Both the position numbers and the translations under genes were made by a program. From NCBI GenBank assembly GCA_015039465.1, contig MU130643.1, positions 120,318 to 184,317 on the forward strand: a stretch of 64,000 bases of DNA, in the 5' to 3' direction. Of the stretch, positions 55,286 to 64,000 are shown piece by piece (the stretch's first letter is position 1; every line of letters begins with the position of its first letter). Source of the DNA: Phlegmacium glaucopus. Its lineage: Eukaryota > Basidiomycota > Agaricomycetes > Agaricales > Cortinariaceae. The notes beneath the pieces are model-generated. The model had not been told where the DNA came from and ran no database searches. It saw only the letters and a list, made by a program, of their open reading frames with translations.

Positions 55286-56229
55286 GAGTTTCCTTTACAG
55301 GTGACCCCAAAGCACCAGCCGCTGGAGGGGCAGTGATTGGAATGGCATCTGCTTCATCGAAATCAAACTCCTCCTCGTCTGGAGATGAGGGTTGGGCTGG
55401 GATAGGGCGTGGATTATATGGAGGCACATGAAACAGTGCTGTGCGACGAATGGGAGTTACAGGGTCTGGGGGAGTAGGAACAGCAGCCTGAGCACTGGTA
55501 TCAGGCTCTGTGGCTGGCTGCAGTTGCTGGTGTTGAGTGGATGGCTGGCCATGACAGCCTCGAGAGCTTCTGCCCCTGGTTTTAGGTGCCATGGTAGCAG
55601 GAGCAAAGGGGGGAACAGCTTTTTTACCGCTCAATACGCAGTACAAGGCTTGAGCGCTGAGCGCTCCTGATTTAGATTAAAAATCACACGATGTCATTAA
55701 TAATGAGCTGGCAGTACCGGAAAACCACGGATTTCTATTAATAACCACGGAACCGTACCAAATGCTACCGGTAACTAAACTATGGTAAATACCGTGGAAA
55801 TAACCGGACCGCGCTAGTCCCTAGTTTAACGCTCTTTCTGGCTGCAAATCGGTGTCCAAGGGCATATTTCAACGGTTGAGTTTCAATGATCTGGGAAGGT
55901 TTATACTGATCCTGGTCCAATTCTGCCATCACAGCTCATAGAGGGAGGACTTAATAGGTCTGAGGAAAGTTGAAAGTCGTCTGGAACTTGGGCTGATTTT
56001 TTTTTTGGAAAATCATTTCTTGGCAATGATAAAGATTTACACCAAGAGGCACCATCGAAAATGCTGATAGGGACTTCAACAAATTTAGGCAATGTTCCTT
56101 GAAGGAATTTGCAAAAAAATCGTCACATGTGCCAGTGGCTAAGTCTGATTGGTTCACAAATTTAAATCGGGAATGTTGAAGTTTTTATTCTCCTGTTCTC
56201 TCCATTGCACAATTGCACCCTCATGATCA

Positions 56230-56238
56230 TTATAAAGG
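56230..56238 (+). promoter_or_regulatory. TATA box of gene C
   Basis: TTATAAAGG lies about 27 bases before the first in-frame ATG of gene C (56258) and 42 before the second (56273). The short distance favours the second ATG. Confidence 0.4.
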
Positions 56239-56257
56239 CTTGTTCGTAAAAATATGT

Positions 56258-58997
56258 ATGTCCATCTCCACCATGCCTAACCTTGATGACTTGATGGACC
56301 ACTCCTTCAGTTCCCCACCCCCCGAGGATTTTGAGCCATTCTCTCCCAGGCCCCGGGGACACGAGAGCGACAACCTCTGGTCAGGAGGTGTCCCACCTGG
56401 CAATGCAACATTCCTTTCCCCCTCATCACAGAACACTCCCTCACTTCCAAGCTCAAACATCATGACATTTGCCCGACAGTATTCCATGCAGCGGCGCCTC
56501 AAACAAGCGCAGTTACAGGAGGTAATGGACTTTATCCAGGTAAGCCAATTCTTTCCACAAAACAAGGAGCTGATTCAAGTTACATTGACATAATAATAGC
56601 ACCCCTTGGATGAGCGCTTCGTCATGCTTTATGTGGCCATCATCCAGAGCCGGGATCAGCAGGAGCAACGTGCTCGTGAGCTGGCTGCATGGGTTCCATC
56701 TTCAACCACAGAGGTAAACCATCCTCTTCAATATTTACCATCCAGTGATAAGTTGATTTTTCTTTGAGACCAACATCCAGACTTATGCTCGTTATGTCCT
56801 CTTCTCTCCGAAAATCAAGGCTTATAAATCAAATGTGGCAGAGTCTTGTGTATGGGTAATACATGTTCTCAGCGTATCTCCATGTCGTTCTGATAGTAGA
56901 AATATGATAGACCATCATCTGCAACTTGCGGTGGGATATCCCTGAAGGTGTCTTCTCCAATCCTGCTGCTACAGCCAAACTTGATGAGCGTATCCGCTAT
57001 CATCTGACTCAACACCGTTCATCCATCAAGAAAAAGGTCTGTTTTATTCTTACACAGCTTTGCACACACACCAATTGCTTTTACAGGTTGCGAATAGTGT
57101 GGCGGGGGCTGACAAGTCTGATCGCCAACATATCTTTGCACTCGCACAGGCTGTTGTAGCTAACACCTCCGTCAGCATCTCCATCCAGCTTTGTGCCCAG
57201 TTGGCACTGCTTGTAAGTACCTGTGGCTGTACTTTCAACGCTAAACCTTCACCTATAACTTATGTGGATCATTGATTTGTTAGCGCGCTGTCTATATCGA
57301 GAACAAGGGCAAGGAATTCTTTGCGAAGGTTGATGCCAGACTTGTTAAGTTGCGAATTAAGTATGGGGCAGAGCCCGCAAAGTTAGCAAGGTAAGCAATT
57401 GCATCGGGCATTTTTTGACCATTGCTGACAGATACCAGATTCTTTCGCAAGCTCCTCTTGGACGATATTGCTGCCTATGGTCACAATGACCTTGACATTG
57501 AGATTTTGGCCCAAGGAACCCAACCGATGTCGCGCACCAATACTGATTGGTAGCGTGACAAGAAAGCTTAAAAGTCGCCATCATGAAAATAAGCGGACTT
57601 TGAATTTGATTACCTATTTTGGAAGCGGCCCTGAATCGCGTTCCTGGTCAACAAAACCATTCGTTCAACGATAACATCCCCATTGCTCATCATACTCTCA
57701 ATGTCTCACACTATGCTCTCCATTGTTTTCACTATCGACATGCTCCTAAGCATATACCATCCGTTCGTTCCTTGGCTAGTGATCCAGCAAAGCGATCAAT
57801 CTACTATTCGCGTCGGTCATCGGCTCGCGTTTGATCGTATCCTTGGTCCATCATTTCAAGAACGGCCCCTTTATGGACGCATCAACTACATCTCCCATTA
57901 TGTACAAGGCTTTGTCATTGTTGTTGTGGCTATGGACCCACAAGTCTTCCCCTCAGCCATCTATCTTGCCATCCCTCGCTCCTGGATCTCACTCAGTCCC
58001 CTATCCTCACTCATCTACCTCTTATCTTATCATTCACTGCCAAAACCATCATTCACGCGGTACCTGAAGCCTTCCCACCCTCTTTATGACAATTTAGGAA
58101 GTCCAGGAGGATCACGACTAAGCAGGAATTGCAGATGAATCAGCAGCAGAGGATTATTCTCGCAGTGTGTCAAGTGTTATCAAGGCTGCGCGACATGGGA
58201 CCATGGGCAAGTAGTGTTTTCTCGGGAACAAGGCTGCGCCTTTCAAGTGTTGACTCAGGACCTTTCATATTTTTGACATGACCACACGCCTATGGAGTCG
58301 ATATATTTTTGCTATTGGACTATGTACACTGCCTTCCTTTCTTTTCTCTCGCACTTTGACACTTTACAGATTATTTTACTGTTCCTTTTCTTTTCCATTG
58401 TTCTTTTCTTCTCGCAGCTGTCCTCTCTTTATCTTTCTTCCTTTGACAGCGCGTACTTTGTTTCTTTTTATTGTTTTACATAGCCTCATCCTTAGGGTAT
58501 AAATACTGCTCTTTTGTACCAGGATAGGTAGTTCAGTTCAATTCATTCTTACCCCCCACTTTCATCATCTCAGTGGAATTCCAGTGAATTCCTCCCTTAA
58601 GTTCGCTTTTCTTGCCCCTTACTGTCAATCTATCCCCTATCCCTCAACCGCTATAGTCTTACTGAAGACTCTCTCTTGCTCATCCTCATCCTCGTCTTAT
58701 ACCTCATTCATCTTCCAAGACATTCATCCTCCTCCTTCTCTTCTCTATTCCTTCCCCTTACCTCTGTGTGTTAAAAGTCAAGGTTATACCTTCCCTAAAC
58801 GAACAACAGGGAGTCTCTTGACCTAAGGTCTGGTCCACTGCTCTCTGGTTGGTGTTTATATACAACAACAACAACGATTTATACCGAATGAGACCGAGCT
58901 TGAGGTCGAGAAAACCATTGACAGCGCAAATGATGCTGGGGTTGCCGTCACAGAGATTGCCGCTCCTGTTGCCTCTGCAGCCCAATCACCAGCAGAT
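56258..58997 (+). pseudogene. gene C: multi-exon gene of the 18.6 kb element, split by RE-1
   Basis: Exons with GT-AG borders: 56258-56539, 56600-56713, 56769-56855, 56911-57036, 57087-57212, 57284-57390, 57439-57530, and a last one 58875-58997. The protein starts MSISTMPNLDDLMDHSFSSP, has a Ser/Pro-rich N-terminus, then helices such as FVMLYVAIIQSRDQQEQRAR, RWDIPEGVFSNPAATAKLDE, RQHIFALAQAVVANTSVSIS and KEFFAKVDARLVKLRIKYGA, LDIEILAQGTQP. RE-1 (57531-58874) interrupts it. The exon after RE-1 resumes NETELEVEKTIDSANDAGVA and ends SAAQSPADEM. I do not recognise a domain. The gene is transcribed away from genes A and B, and its role in the element is unknown. Confidence 0.65.
57531..58874 (+). 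mobile_element. repeat RE-1, right copy, inside gene C
   Basis: Inverted relative to the copy at 5998-7408 and about 85-90% alike by eye. Internal part 57531-58160, then an LTR-like part with GGGTATAAATACTGCTC (58497) and a C/T-rich region, ending in ACAACAACAACAACG. The gene C sequence ACCGATG lies left and ACCGAATG right of it, so a target duplication of 5-8 bp with an indel is possible. No reverse transcriptase or integrase is present. Confidence 0.65.
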
Positions 58998-60980
58998 GAG
59001 ATGTAGAAATATTGGTCAGTACTACTCAGTAGAGGTTCCAAGTTCCGGAACTTGGATGTTGGGCAGGGGTTTGGGAAGGTTCTTCTGTCGTTGAATATAC
59101 CAGGAATTCTGTGATATTATATGAAACCGTAATACAATACATTGTCAGATCTATTGTAACGAGCCTCGAGGTGGAATTGACCACATCCCATCCACATGCT
59201 ATTATTGGGGGGGCCACATCAACTGCCTGCGTTGGACAGCTGAAGACACATGTGCCCCATGATGGTGGACACAGGGGCCGACACCAGATATCAGCTGGAC
59301 CTGCAGACAGCTGAGTCAGGAGGTATGTGCCATGTGGGCAGCGAATATGGAGATCCACTGGTACCATATCCAGGATGGCGCCAGAGGCTGAACTTTCTGG
59401 CAGACAGTATGGTTATTGATTTGTCACACAATGTATTTACAGCGGTACTCTATTTGTCTTCCATCTAGCCACCACCTGTCCACAAAATCGAGGTGTACCC
59501 CTTGGAAGGGTTTTTTATAATTTAAATTCAATTCTAAACTATGACAGGCAAACAATCAATGGACAACAAATGATAACAAACAAACAACAACAATGAGCAA
59601 ATATCAACAATGAATCAGTGTCAACAACAACAAATGATGACAAACAAACAATGTTGACAAACAAACAACACCGATGAGCAAACAACGCCGACAAGCAAAT
59701 GAATGATGACAATGAATGAATGAATGACTTCAACAGCAAGCTAAACAGGTACCTTGCCTGAATCCACGATGATAACATCAACAACAGCTCAATCACTGGA
59801 CTTGCCAATATGTTCTTTGGTTGATCATGGAACCAGTGACTCCATATGACTTCCAATTGTCACCAACTGGTGGAGTCAGAAGCTATCTTGATCCGAACTG
59901 ACATAATGTAAGTGCATACACATAACTGTAACAACCTGTGTATTGCGTCTCTGGATTCAAATTCAAAAATTTCAAGTTGACATGGCTTCAAAAGCCATTG
60001 TCAGCGTCGCTTTATTTCAAGTTGAATCAAGATGCCATGGACAATATGTGTACCTTGCAGGTAAGTGATGTTTATCACTACTATTTCCCACTCGAATTAG
60101 CTAAGTACTGCTTCCATCCGCCATAGTATGCCATCCTCAATAATACATCAATGTTGCAGGTATGCTTTATTACCTTTTTGGTTTTGTTTTATATGCTAAT
60201 TCTCATTTTTTGCAGATAGCGGATATTGGATTCTTGGCATAGAAATATTTGGCGTTCAATTTGCGTCTTTGAGGTCTTTGTTTTTTTCAAGTTTTCCCCT
60301 TGGAATTCTGGCTTTACAAGGTACAATTTTCATTTTAGACCTTTGATTCAAATTTTCAAATTTGCGATTATCGTGTTTAGTCCAATCTCCATTAATCATT
60401 CTGACTATCGGACCATCGCTAGACCACAGTGGAAGAGTTGAACCCAGAATCCAATGTGGGCAGCAAGTTGTTCTGTATGTTATTCCCATTATCGTCAAAT
60501 GGCTGGGCTGTGGTTGGTTTGGAAAGGAATTGCCATAGCTGGCTCCTTCATGTGGGGAGCCATGGCCCATGGATGGATTGGAGCGAGAGAAGAGTGCCAT
60601 TGTAAGGGCTCAAGTGAGATGGGCTTGTGAAACCTATTGGATGATACACCTCAGGTATAGTTGGTTGCAAAGCGATCTGGGGATCGGACTTGTTCATCGA
60701 GGAAGTCAGAAGCGCAGAAAGATGGATGGGGAATTTACCATTTGATGTAGACAAAGGCATATGATTGTTCATTGATAAATTCACTATCCTGGGAGTTATA
60801 GACCTTCTCTCTTCCATGTTGTGCGACAAGGAATCCTGATTCACTATTTTCGGGCGCATCTGGCTTGGTCTGCAAATTTGTGTACTTCCTCAAGTTCCTC
60901 AAGTTTCAACGCAATCCCCACAACCCTCCCACAGACACTGATTGCATTGGACCAGCTTTATTAAAGGGGATCATTGAGAA
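58998..60980. other. right non-coding part of the 18.6 kb element
   Basis: No supported gene. 59540-59740 is an ACAAACAACAATGA low-complexity stretch like that at 44280-44640 near the other end. A minus-strand frame at 60548-60859 (ITPRIVNLSMNNHMPLSTSN...) has no recognisable identity. Confidence 0.4.
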
Positions 60981-60984
60981 ATAG

Positions 60985-61780
60985 TGTGGTGATAGGACCC
61001 AGGAGATGTCTAGGGATGTAAACGCACCATTTTTGCGGTTTCACAACCTTCACAGTGTACTCATGAATGCTCACAGATCATTGCGGATGCTCACATATTG
61101 TTGCGGATACTTGCAGATCATTGCAGGTCATTGCAGATCATTGCACATCATTGCACATCATTGCACATCATTGCACATCATTGCACATCATTGCACATAC
61201 TCGCAGATCATCGCAGAATACTCACAGATCATCGCAGATACTTGCAGTCATCACCAACATTCACATTATCATCACAGTTACCAGCAGTTCTCACAATCTT
61301 TAAACACACTTCCAACAAAGGTCACTCAGGTGACTGTATTACTCATCACCTTTATTTTTATCTTGTCTCCTTTATTTGGCTCTTATCTCCTATGTTTCAT
61401 TAGTATCATTACCAATTTACCGGATCCATGTGACTCCGCTTTAACCCACATTTTACATTCCTGTTTCACCTTTCCGCACTTAGCTATTGCTAGTTACTAT
61501 ATTATTAGCAGTAGCAAGTAGGGTAACAAAGGGAGGAGAATGGATGAAATTACCACAGTTTTGATCCCACCTTTGGAATGTCGTACTAAGCTACTCTTGC
61601 ACTCCTTCAAAATCATCCTGCAAACTTCGCTTTTTCTGCGCATTATCTCGCACTTTAAAGTGAACCTTCGCACCTCATAAAACCTCACTATCACCTACCA
61701 AAGAGAACTACATCAACCCCATGAACTATGTACTACTTGCAGTCTGTCCCCACTGCAGGTACATCAGCAGGTGTGGGAAC
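60985..61780 (-). repeat. inverted partial copy of the enlarged LTR at 42360-43140
   Basis: GTGATAGGACCCAGGAGATGTC, a tandem array, GTAAATTGG/ACGGATCC-type landmarks, and AAGAGAACTACATCAACCCC to GTACATCAGCAGG all match the reverse complement of the element at 42115-43165. Both real LTR ends are missing here. Confidence 0.75.
61080..61225. repeat. tandem array of ATTGCACATC units (10 bp)
   Basis: GATCATTGCAGGTCATTGCAG passes into six clean copies of CATCATTGCA / ATCATTGCAC. This is the counterpart of 42930-43060 and has expanded differently. Confidence 0.85.
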
Positions 61781-62156
61781 CAAGATGAGAATGGATGAAT
61801 GGCAGTGAATGGGTGAATGGCAATGGGTGAATGATGATGATGATGAACGAACAGCAACTGGAGATACAGCAATTATTTTTATTTTTATTTCTAATGTACT
61901 AAAGCTATGACAGATGAACAATGAACGACGACAACCACCCTTTGGACCCAGTCACCACCCATTTAGACAACCAACCACCACCAACCGTCTGTTTGGACCC
62001 ACCTTTTATTTTATTCAATAGTAACAATTGTAATAATGTCATAATGAATTATATGGGGTTTTTTTTCATTGGTTCAACAGTTTGAACCAGTTCTGGTTCA
62101 GTTCAGCCAGGAACCTTTTGGTTCAGTTCTCGGTTCTCCAAAAAGGGTTGAAGAAC

Positions 62157-62484
62157 TGTTAGGGGACATATAACCCATGAACCAAGTGGAATTATAAGGT
62201 GCTTATCAAAGATAAGCACCTTACACCTATATACTACAAAGTGTGGGAGCTCATATGACTACATACAGCTAGTACATAATAGAAGGTAGGGTGAGGTAGA
62301 TACCAAGAATAGATACTGACATCAGTACAATGTCATCGGCAAAGGGTCAACTACTACAACAATAGAAGGGAGTCCATAAAGGGTAGGAAGGGGAACATGG
62401 TATGTAACACTATCGTAGAGGTAGAAGTGACAGCAAACAATACTAAGTGTACCTAGGGTCAGATACAATAAGTATCCCCTAACA
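62157..62484 (+). mobile_element. solo LTR, TGTTAGGGGACA family (328 bp)
   Basis: Begins TGTTAGGGGACAT and ends ATCCCCTAACA, flanked by AGAAC at 62152-62156 and 62485-62489 (perfect 5-bp duplication). It sits only 33 bases from the right end of the 18.6 kb element and splits its subterminal repeats. Carries the hairpin at 62196-62222. Confidence 0.92.
62196..62222. other. conserved LTR hairpin, C-G variant
   Basis: AAGGTGCTTATC, AAA, GATAAGCACCTT; identical to 42155-42181 and compensated relative to 10130-10156. Confidence 0.85.
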
Positions 62485-62525
62485 AGAACTAAACTGAACT
62501 GAACTTTGGCATCACTAGTTTTTGG

Positions 62526-63209
62526 ATAATCTCGTGTATCATCAATTTTCCTTTGGAGCTGAGCCATGAAAATGGAGCAGAGATTGAGGTATTCATGAGG
62601 ATTGGACTTGAAATACATTATCATTGATCTCAGAATCAGCTCACATGTTTAGTACATGTGATCTAGAATCGTAAAAGCCAATCAGAATTCTGGCTCCTTT
62701 AACACTGAAGGAACCCACCCTCCCAACAGTTGTTGAATTGAACTAGACTAACATGGGTCACTAATTGTGACAAATCCTGTAGTGCATAAATCTCATAATG
62801 CATAGCCACCACCATTATGTGTTATGAGATAATCTACTGTAGCAGTGATGAATAGGTAGCTGATGTAACATTTGTGTCACACAGAGGAATCAAAGATGGT
62901 TTAAAATGATATAAGATTCTCTGAAGAACATATACCCACTTCTCCATCCTCTTTTATACTAAAAAATCACTGTGAATATCACATGTAAATAGCATGTGAT
63001 AATGAAAGGAAGTCTACAAATCTTATCATAAATGAAGGGGTAGAAAAAATGTGATCAAACATTCTAAGAACAGGTGAATGATTCATAGATAAGTAAAGGT
63101 GAAGACAAAGATAAGATAAAATAGAATGAAGACTCGAGAATGATGTGACGAAGACTCGGGTCGTTACATGTTGGGTCCTCCTGTCTTGTGGGCAAAGATT
63201 TGTAGAAAT
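62526..63209. other. intergenic, no feature seen
   Basis: AT-rich; nothing recognised between the right end of the 18.6 kb element and the transporter gene. Confidence 0.4.
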
Positions 63210-64000
63210 TCAAAGGGTATAGACAAAATCAGGATGTCGATCTCCTAATTCCAGCCAAGCGCTCAACCCTCCGTCACCTTCCTTGTCAGCTTCAACATAC
63301 TTCTCGAGCAGCTTCTCACGTACGCCAGGACGTTTCTTGACTTTGTTCCTCCATGACAAGTACGCCATATTAATAAAAGCGCCCAGGACTACAAGGATAG
63401 AACTTCACAGAGAGGATTAATAAAAGTATAAGAGAGAAATAAAAATAGTACGAGACGGAGAAAATCAGAGAAACTGAGCTGGACACTTACAAAATGAGAT
63501 TCCTAGTTGTAGTCTTCCTGAATCTCGGTCCTTCCTTGGTTGGGAAGCTCCAGGTACTTAAGATGCCACCCTGACAAACAGGAAATGAGACAGGGAAAAT
63601 AATATATTCAAGGGGCGAAACATACTGAGTTAGTTGCAATGAAGCCTAACGCCACGCTTGTTGCGCGCCGGTAGTATGGTTCGGAATTATTAGCCATCCA
63701 AGCAGAAAGGACCGGGGCTGTTGCATATACCCCTGGAACCATGAGATATAGCGCGCCGTATGACACGAATTTGTTTTCGGCGCCTAATTAACACGTAGCG
63801 TCAGGAAAGGGATATATGAGCCAAGCACAGAACACCTTACTTAGATAAAGAGCGAAACCGGCAACGGCGAGCAGGGAGATAAGGGCCGTTGTAATACCTC
63901 TTGATCCGTAGCGATCCGAGAGGAACGCAGAAATTAGAGTAACTAGGGAGAACAGGTGGTAAATACTAAGCCTCGAGACATATCGCGCTGTGTAAAACCA
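63210..64000 (-). CDS. MFS transporter of the allantoate/Dal5 (anion:cation symporter) type, 5' part outside window
   Basis: A plasma-membrane permease of the major facilitator superfamily, C-terminal half. Exons on the minus strand encode FLSDRYGSRGITTALISLLA (the loop motif between helices plus the next helix), ENKFVSYGALYLMVPGVYAT, WMANNSEPYYRRATSVALGF, NSGGILSTWSFP, TILVVLGAFINMAY and the tail GLSAWLELGDRHPDFVYTL followed by TGA at 63210-63212. The NNS-PYxRRATxxALGF block and the C-terminal ELGDRHPDF tail are typical of the fungal Dal5-like family, which imports allantoate, vitamins or other small acids; the substrate cannot be told here. Introns are short with GT-AG borders. No disabling change seen. 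Confidence 0.85.

Larger units (their letters stand above)
52557..55592 (-). pseudogene. hAT transposase gene, misassembled and with at least one nonsense codon
   Basis: N-terminus on the minus strand: MAPKTRGRSSRGCHGQPSTQ (55592), then a Pro/Glu/Asp-rich region to about 55290. C-terminus on the minus strand (53446-52557): AAVLLIEKYLDLLWDCDIYI, IVMCPDRKTGWFKEHL, HIETYLSEPTPT, RPSVAQMALDYISAP, TSVDAERAFSTGRRQVN, which is the hAT dimerisation domain, then a stop at 52557. The middle is present only as the complement of 53602-55285 read left to right (separate entry). In that reading the conserved PTRWNS motif is PT*WNS (CGA to TGA). DDE-type hAT transposases cut and paste elements with 8-bp duplications, in agreement with the flanks. 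Confidence 0.9.
52225..55823 (-). mobile_element. complete hAT element with transposase gene (3.6 kb as assembled)
   Basis: The terminal inverted repeats are TAGGGACTAGC plus RYGGTC. Flanks GTTTAACG at 52217-52224 and 55824-55831 are a perfect 8-bp duplication. Subterminal ACGGTATGG / ACCGTGG motifs occur at both ends. The interior has a hAT transposase gene on the minus strand, an N gap (53447-53601) and a segment written in complement-only order (about 53602-55285). The true length is therefore uncertain. Confidence 0.93.
51597..55929 (-). pseudogene. gene B: unrecognised gene of the 18.6 kb element, split by a hAT element
   Basis: Starts MAELDQDQYKPSQIIETQPL (55929), continues ALGHRFAARKSVKRSH, where the hAT element at 52225-55823 interrupts it, then after a probable intron QFLQGGPLDSQTTDSQFVNA, LSKTAATPTATYSTVGVQTV. 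A last exon follows with a likely coiled coil (THEKLLLELHLAREEAERYR) and a Pro/Glu-rich end that stops at 51597. The frame runs through the duplicated GTTTAACG, so removal of the hAT element would give a continuous gene. No domain recognised. It lies head to head with gene C, about 330 bases apart, so the two may share a promoter region. Confidence 0.55.
43962..62517. mobile_element. 18.6 kb hAT-like composite element with three genes
   Basis: The left end is TAGTGATGCCAAAGTTCAGT(TC) and the right end is its exact inverse over 22 bases. Flanks are GTTTTTGG at 43954-43961 and again at 62518-62525, a perfect 8-bp target duplication. The subterminal regions are rich in GGTTCAG / GAACC motifs. 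The ends resemble those of TE-B (TAGGGATGC...AAGTT), so TE-B could be a non-autonomous relative. Inside are genes A and B (minus), gene C (plus), and four later insertions: 46839-48930, 52225-55823, 57531-58874 and 62157-62484. An alternative is that a small MITE with these ends was itself invaded by a larger element carrying A, B and C; I found no second pair of ends to prove that. Confidence 0.8.

Noticed and set aside
57683..58138. 151-codon open frame as a host gene
   Set aside because: It is inside RE-1 and shared with the copy at 6803-7303; no known domain, so it is treated as part of the repeat.

Overview
The window looks like a repeat-rich stretch of a mushroom-forming basidiomycete (Agaricomycetes) nuclear genome. 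The basis is: many short GT-AG introns, a fungal phenylalanine ammonia-lyase, an NB-ARC/TPR NLR-type gene pair, a calpain-family protease, and hAT, Ty3/gypsy and other transposons of kinds seen in mushrooms. The species cannot be named from the sequence. There are two assembly gaps (38721-38x N run to 39014, and 53447-53601).

Layout. 1-998 is the 3' end of a Ty3/gypsy element with its LTR, inserted in a decayed calpain copy (999-4853). That copy and its 3' flank (to about 7684) are peppered with further insertions, followed by more elements to about 10.2 kb. 10.85-16.56 kb is the left arm of an inverted duplication holding NLR1 (minus strand) and a TA-flanked element. 16.6-21.6 kb is mostly host sequence with an RCC1-repeat gene. 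21.6-24.5 kb is the better preserved calpain copy. 25.3-35.05 kb is a symmetric set of duplicated blocks in the order A-B-PAL-B'-A', with small secreted-protein genes in the blocks and an apparently intact 8-exon PAL gene (28763-31307) between them. 35.09-39.55 kb is the right arm of the inverted duplication with NLR2 (plus strand). 40.3-43.5 kb holds a solo LTR and a hAT-like element. 43962-62517 is one 18.6 kb unit with matching terminal inverted repeats and a perfect 8-bp target duplication. It carries three multi-exon genes (A and B leftward, C rightward), each broken by a later insertion. From 63210 to the window end is an MFS transporter on the minus strand.

Relationships. Paralogous copies inside the window serve as empty-site references: calpain copy 2 and NLR2 show where elements entered calpain copy 1 and the NLR1 flank. 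Many disabling changes are CGA to TGA or TGG to TAG. These are C-to-T transitions, often at CpG, as expected where repeats are cytosine-methylated.

The most consequential observations are: (1) about 53602-55285 is written as the complement of a hAT transposase gene without being reversed, which no biological inversion can make, so it is an assembly or gap-filling error; (2) the 18.6 kb three-gene element; (3) a 2.1 kb hAT-like element whose removal at its 8-bp duplication restores the reading frame of gene A; (4) an LTR hairpin with a compensatory base-pair change; (5) NLR genes whose N-terminal region grew by tandem duplication of exon-plus-intron units.
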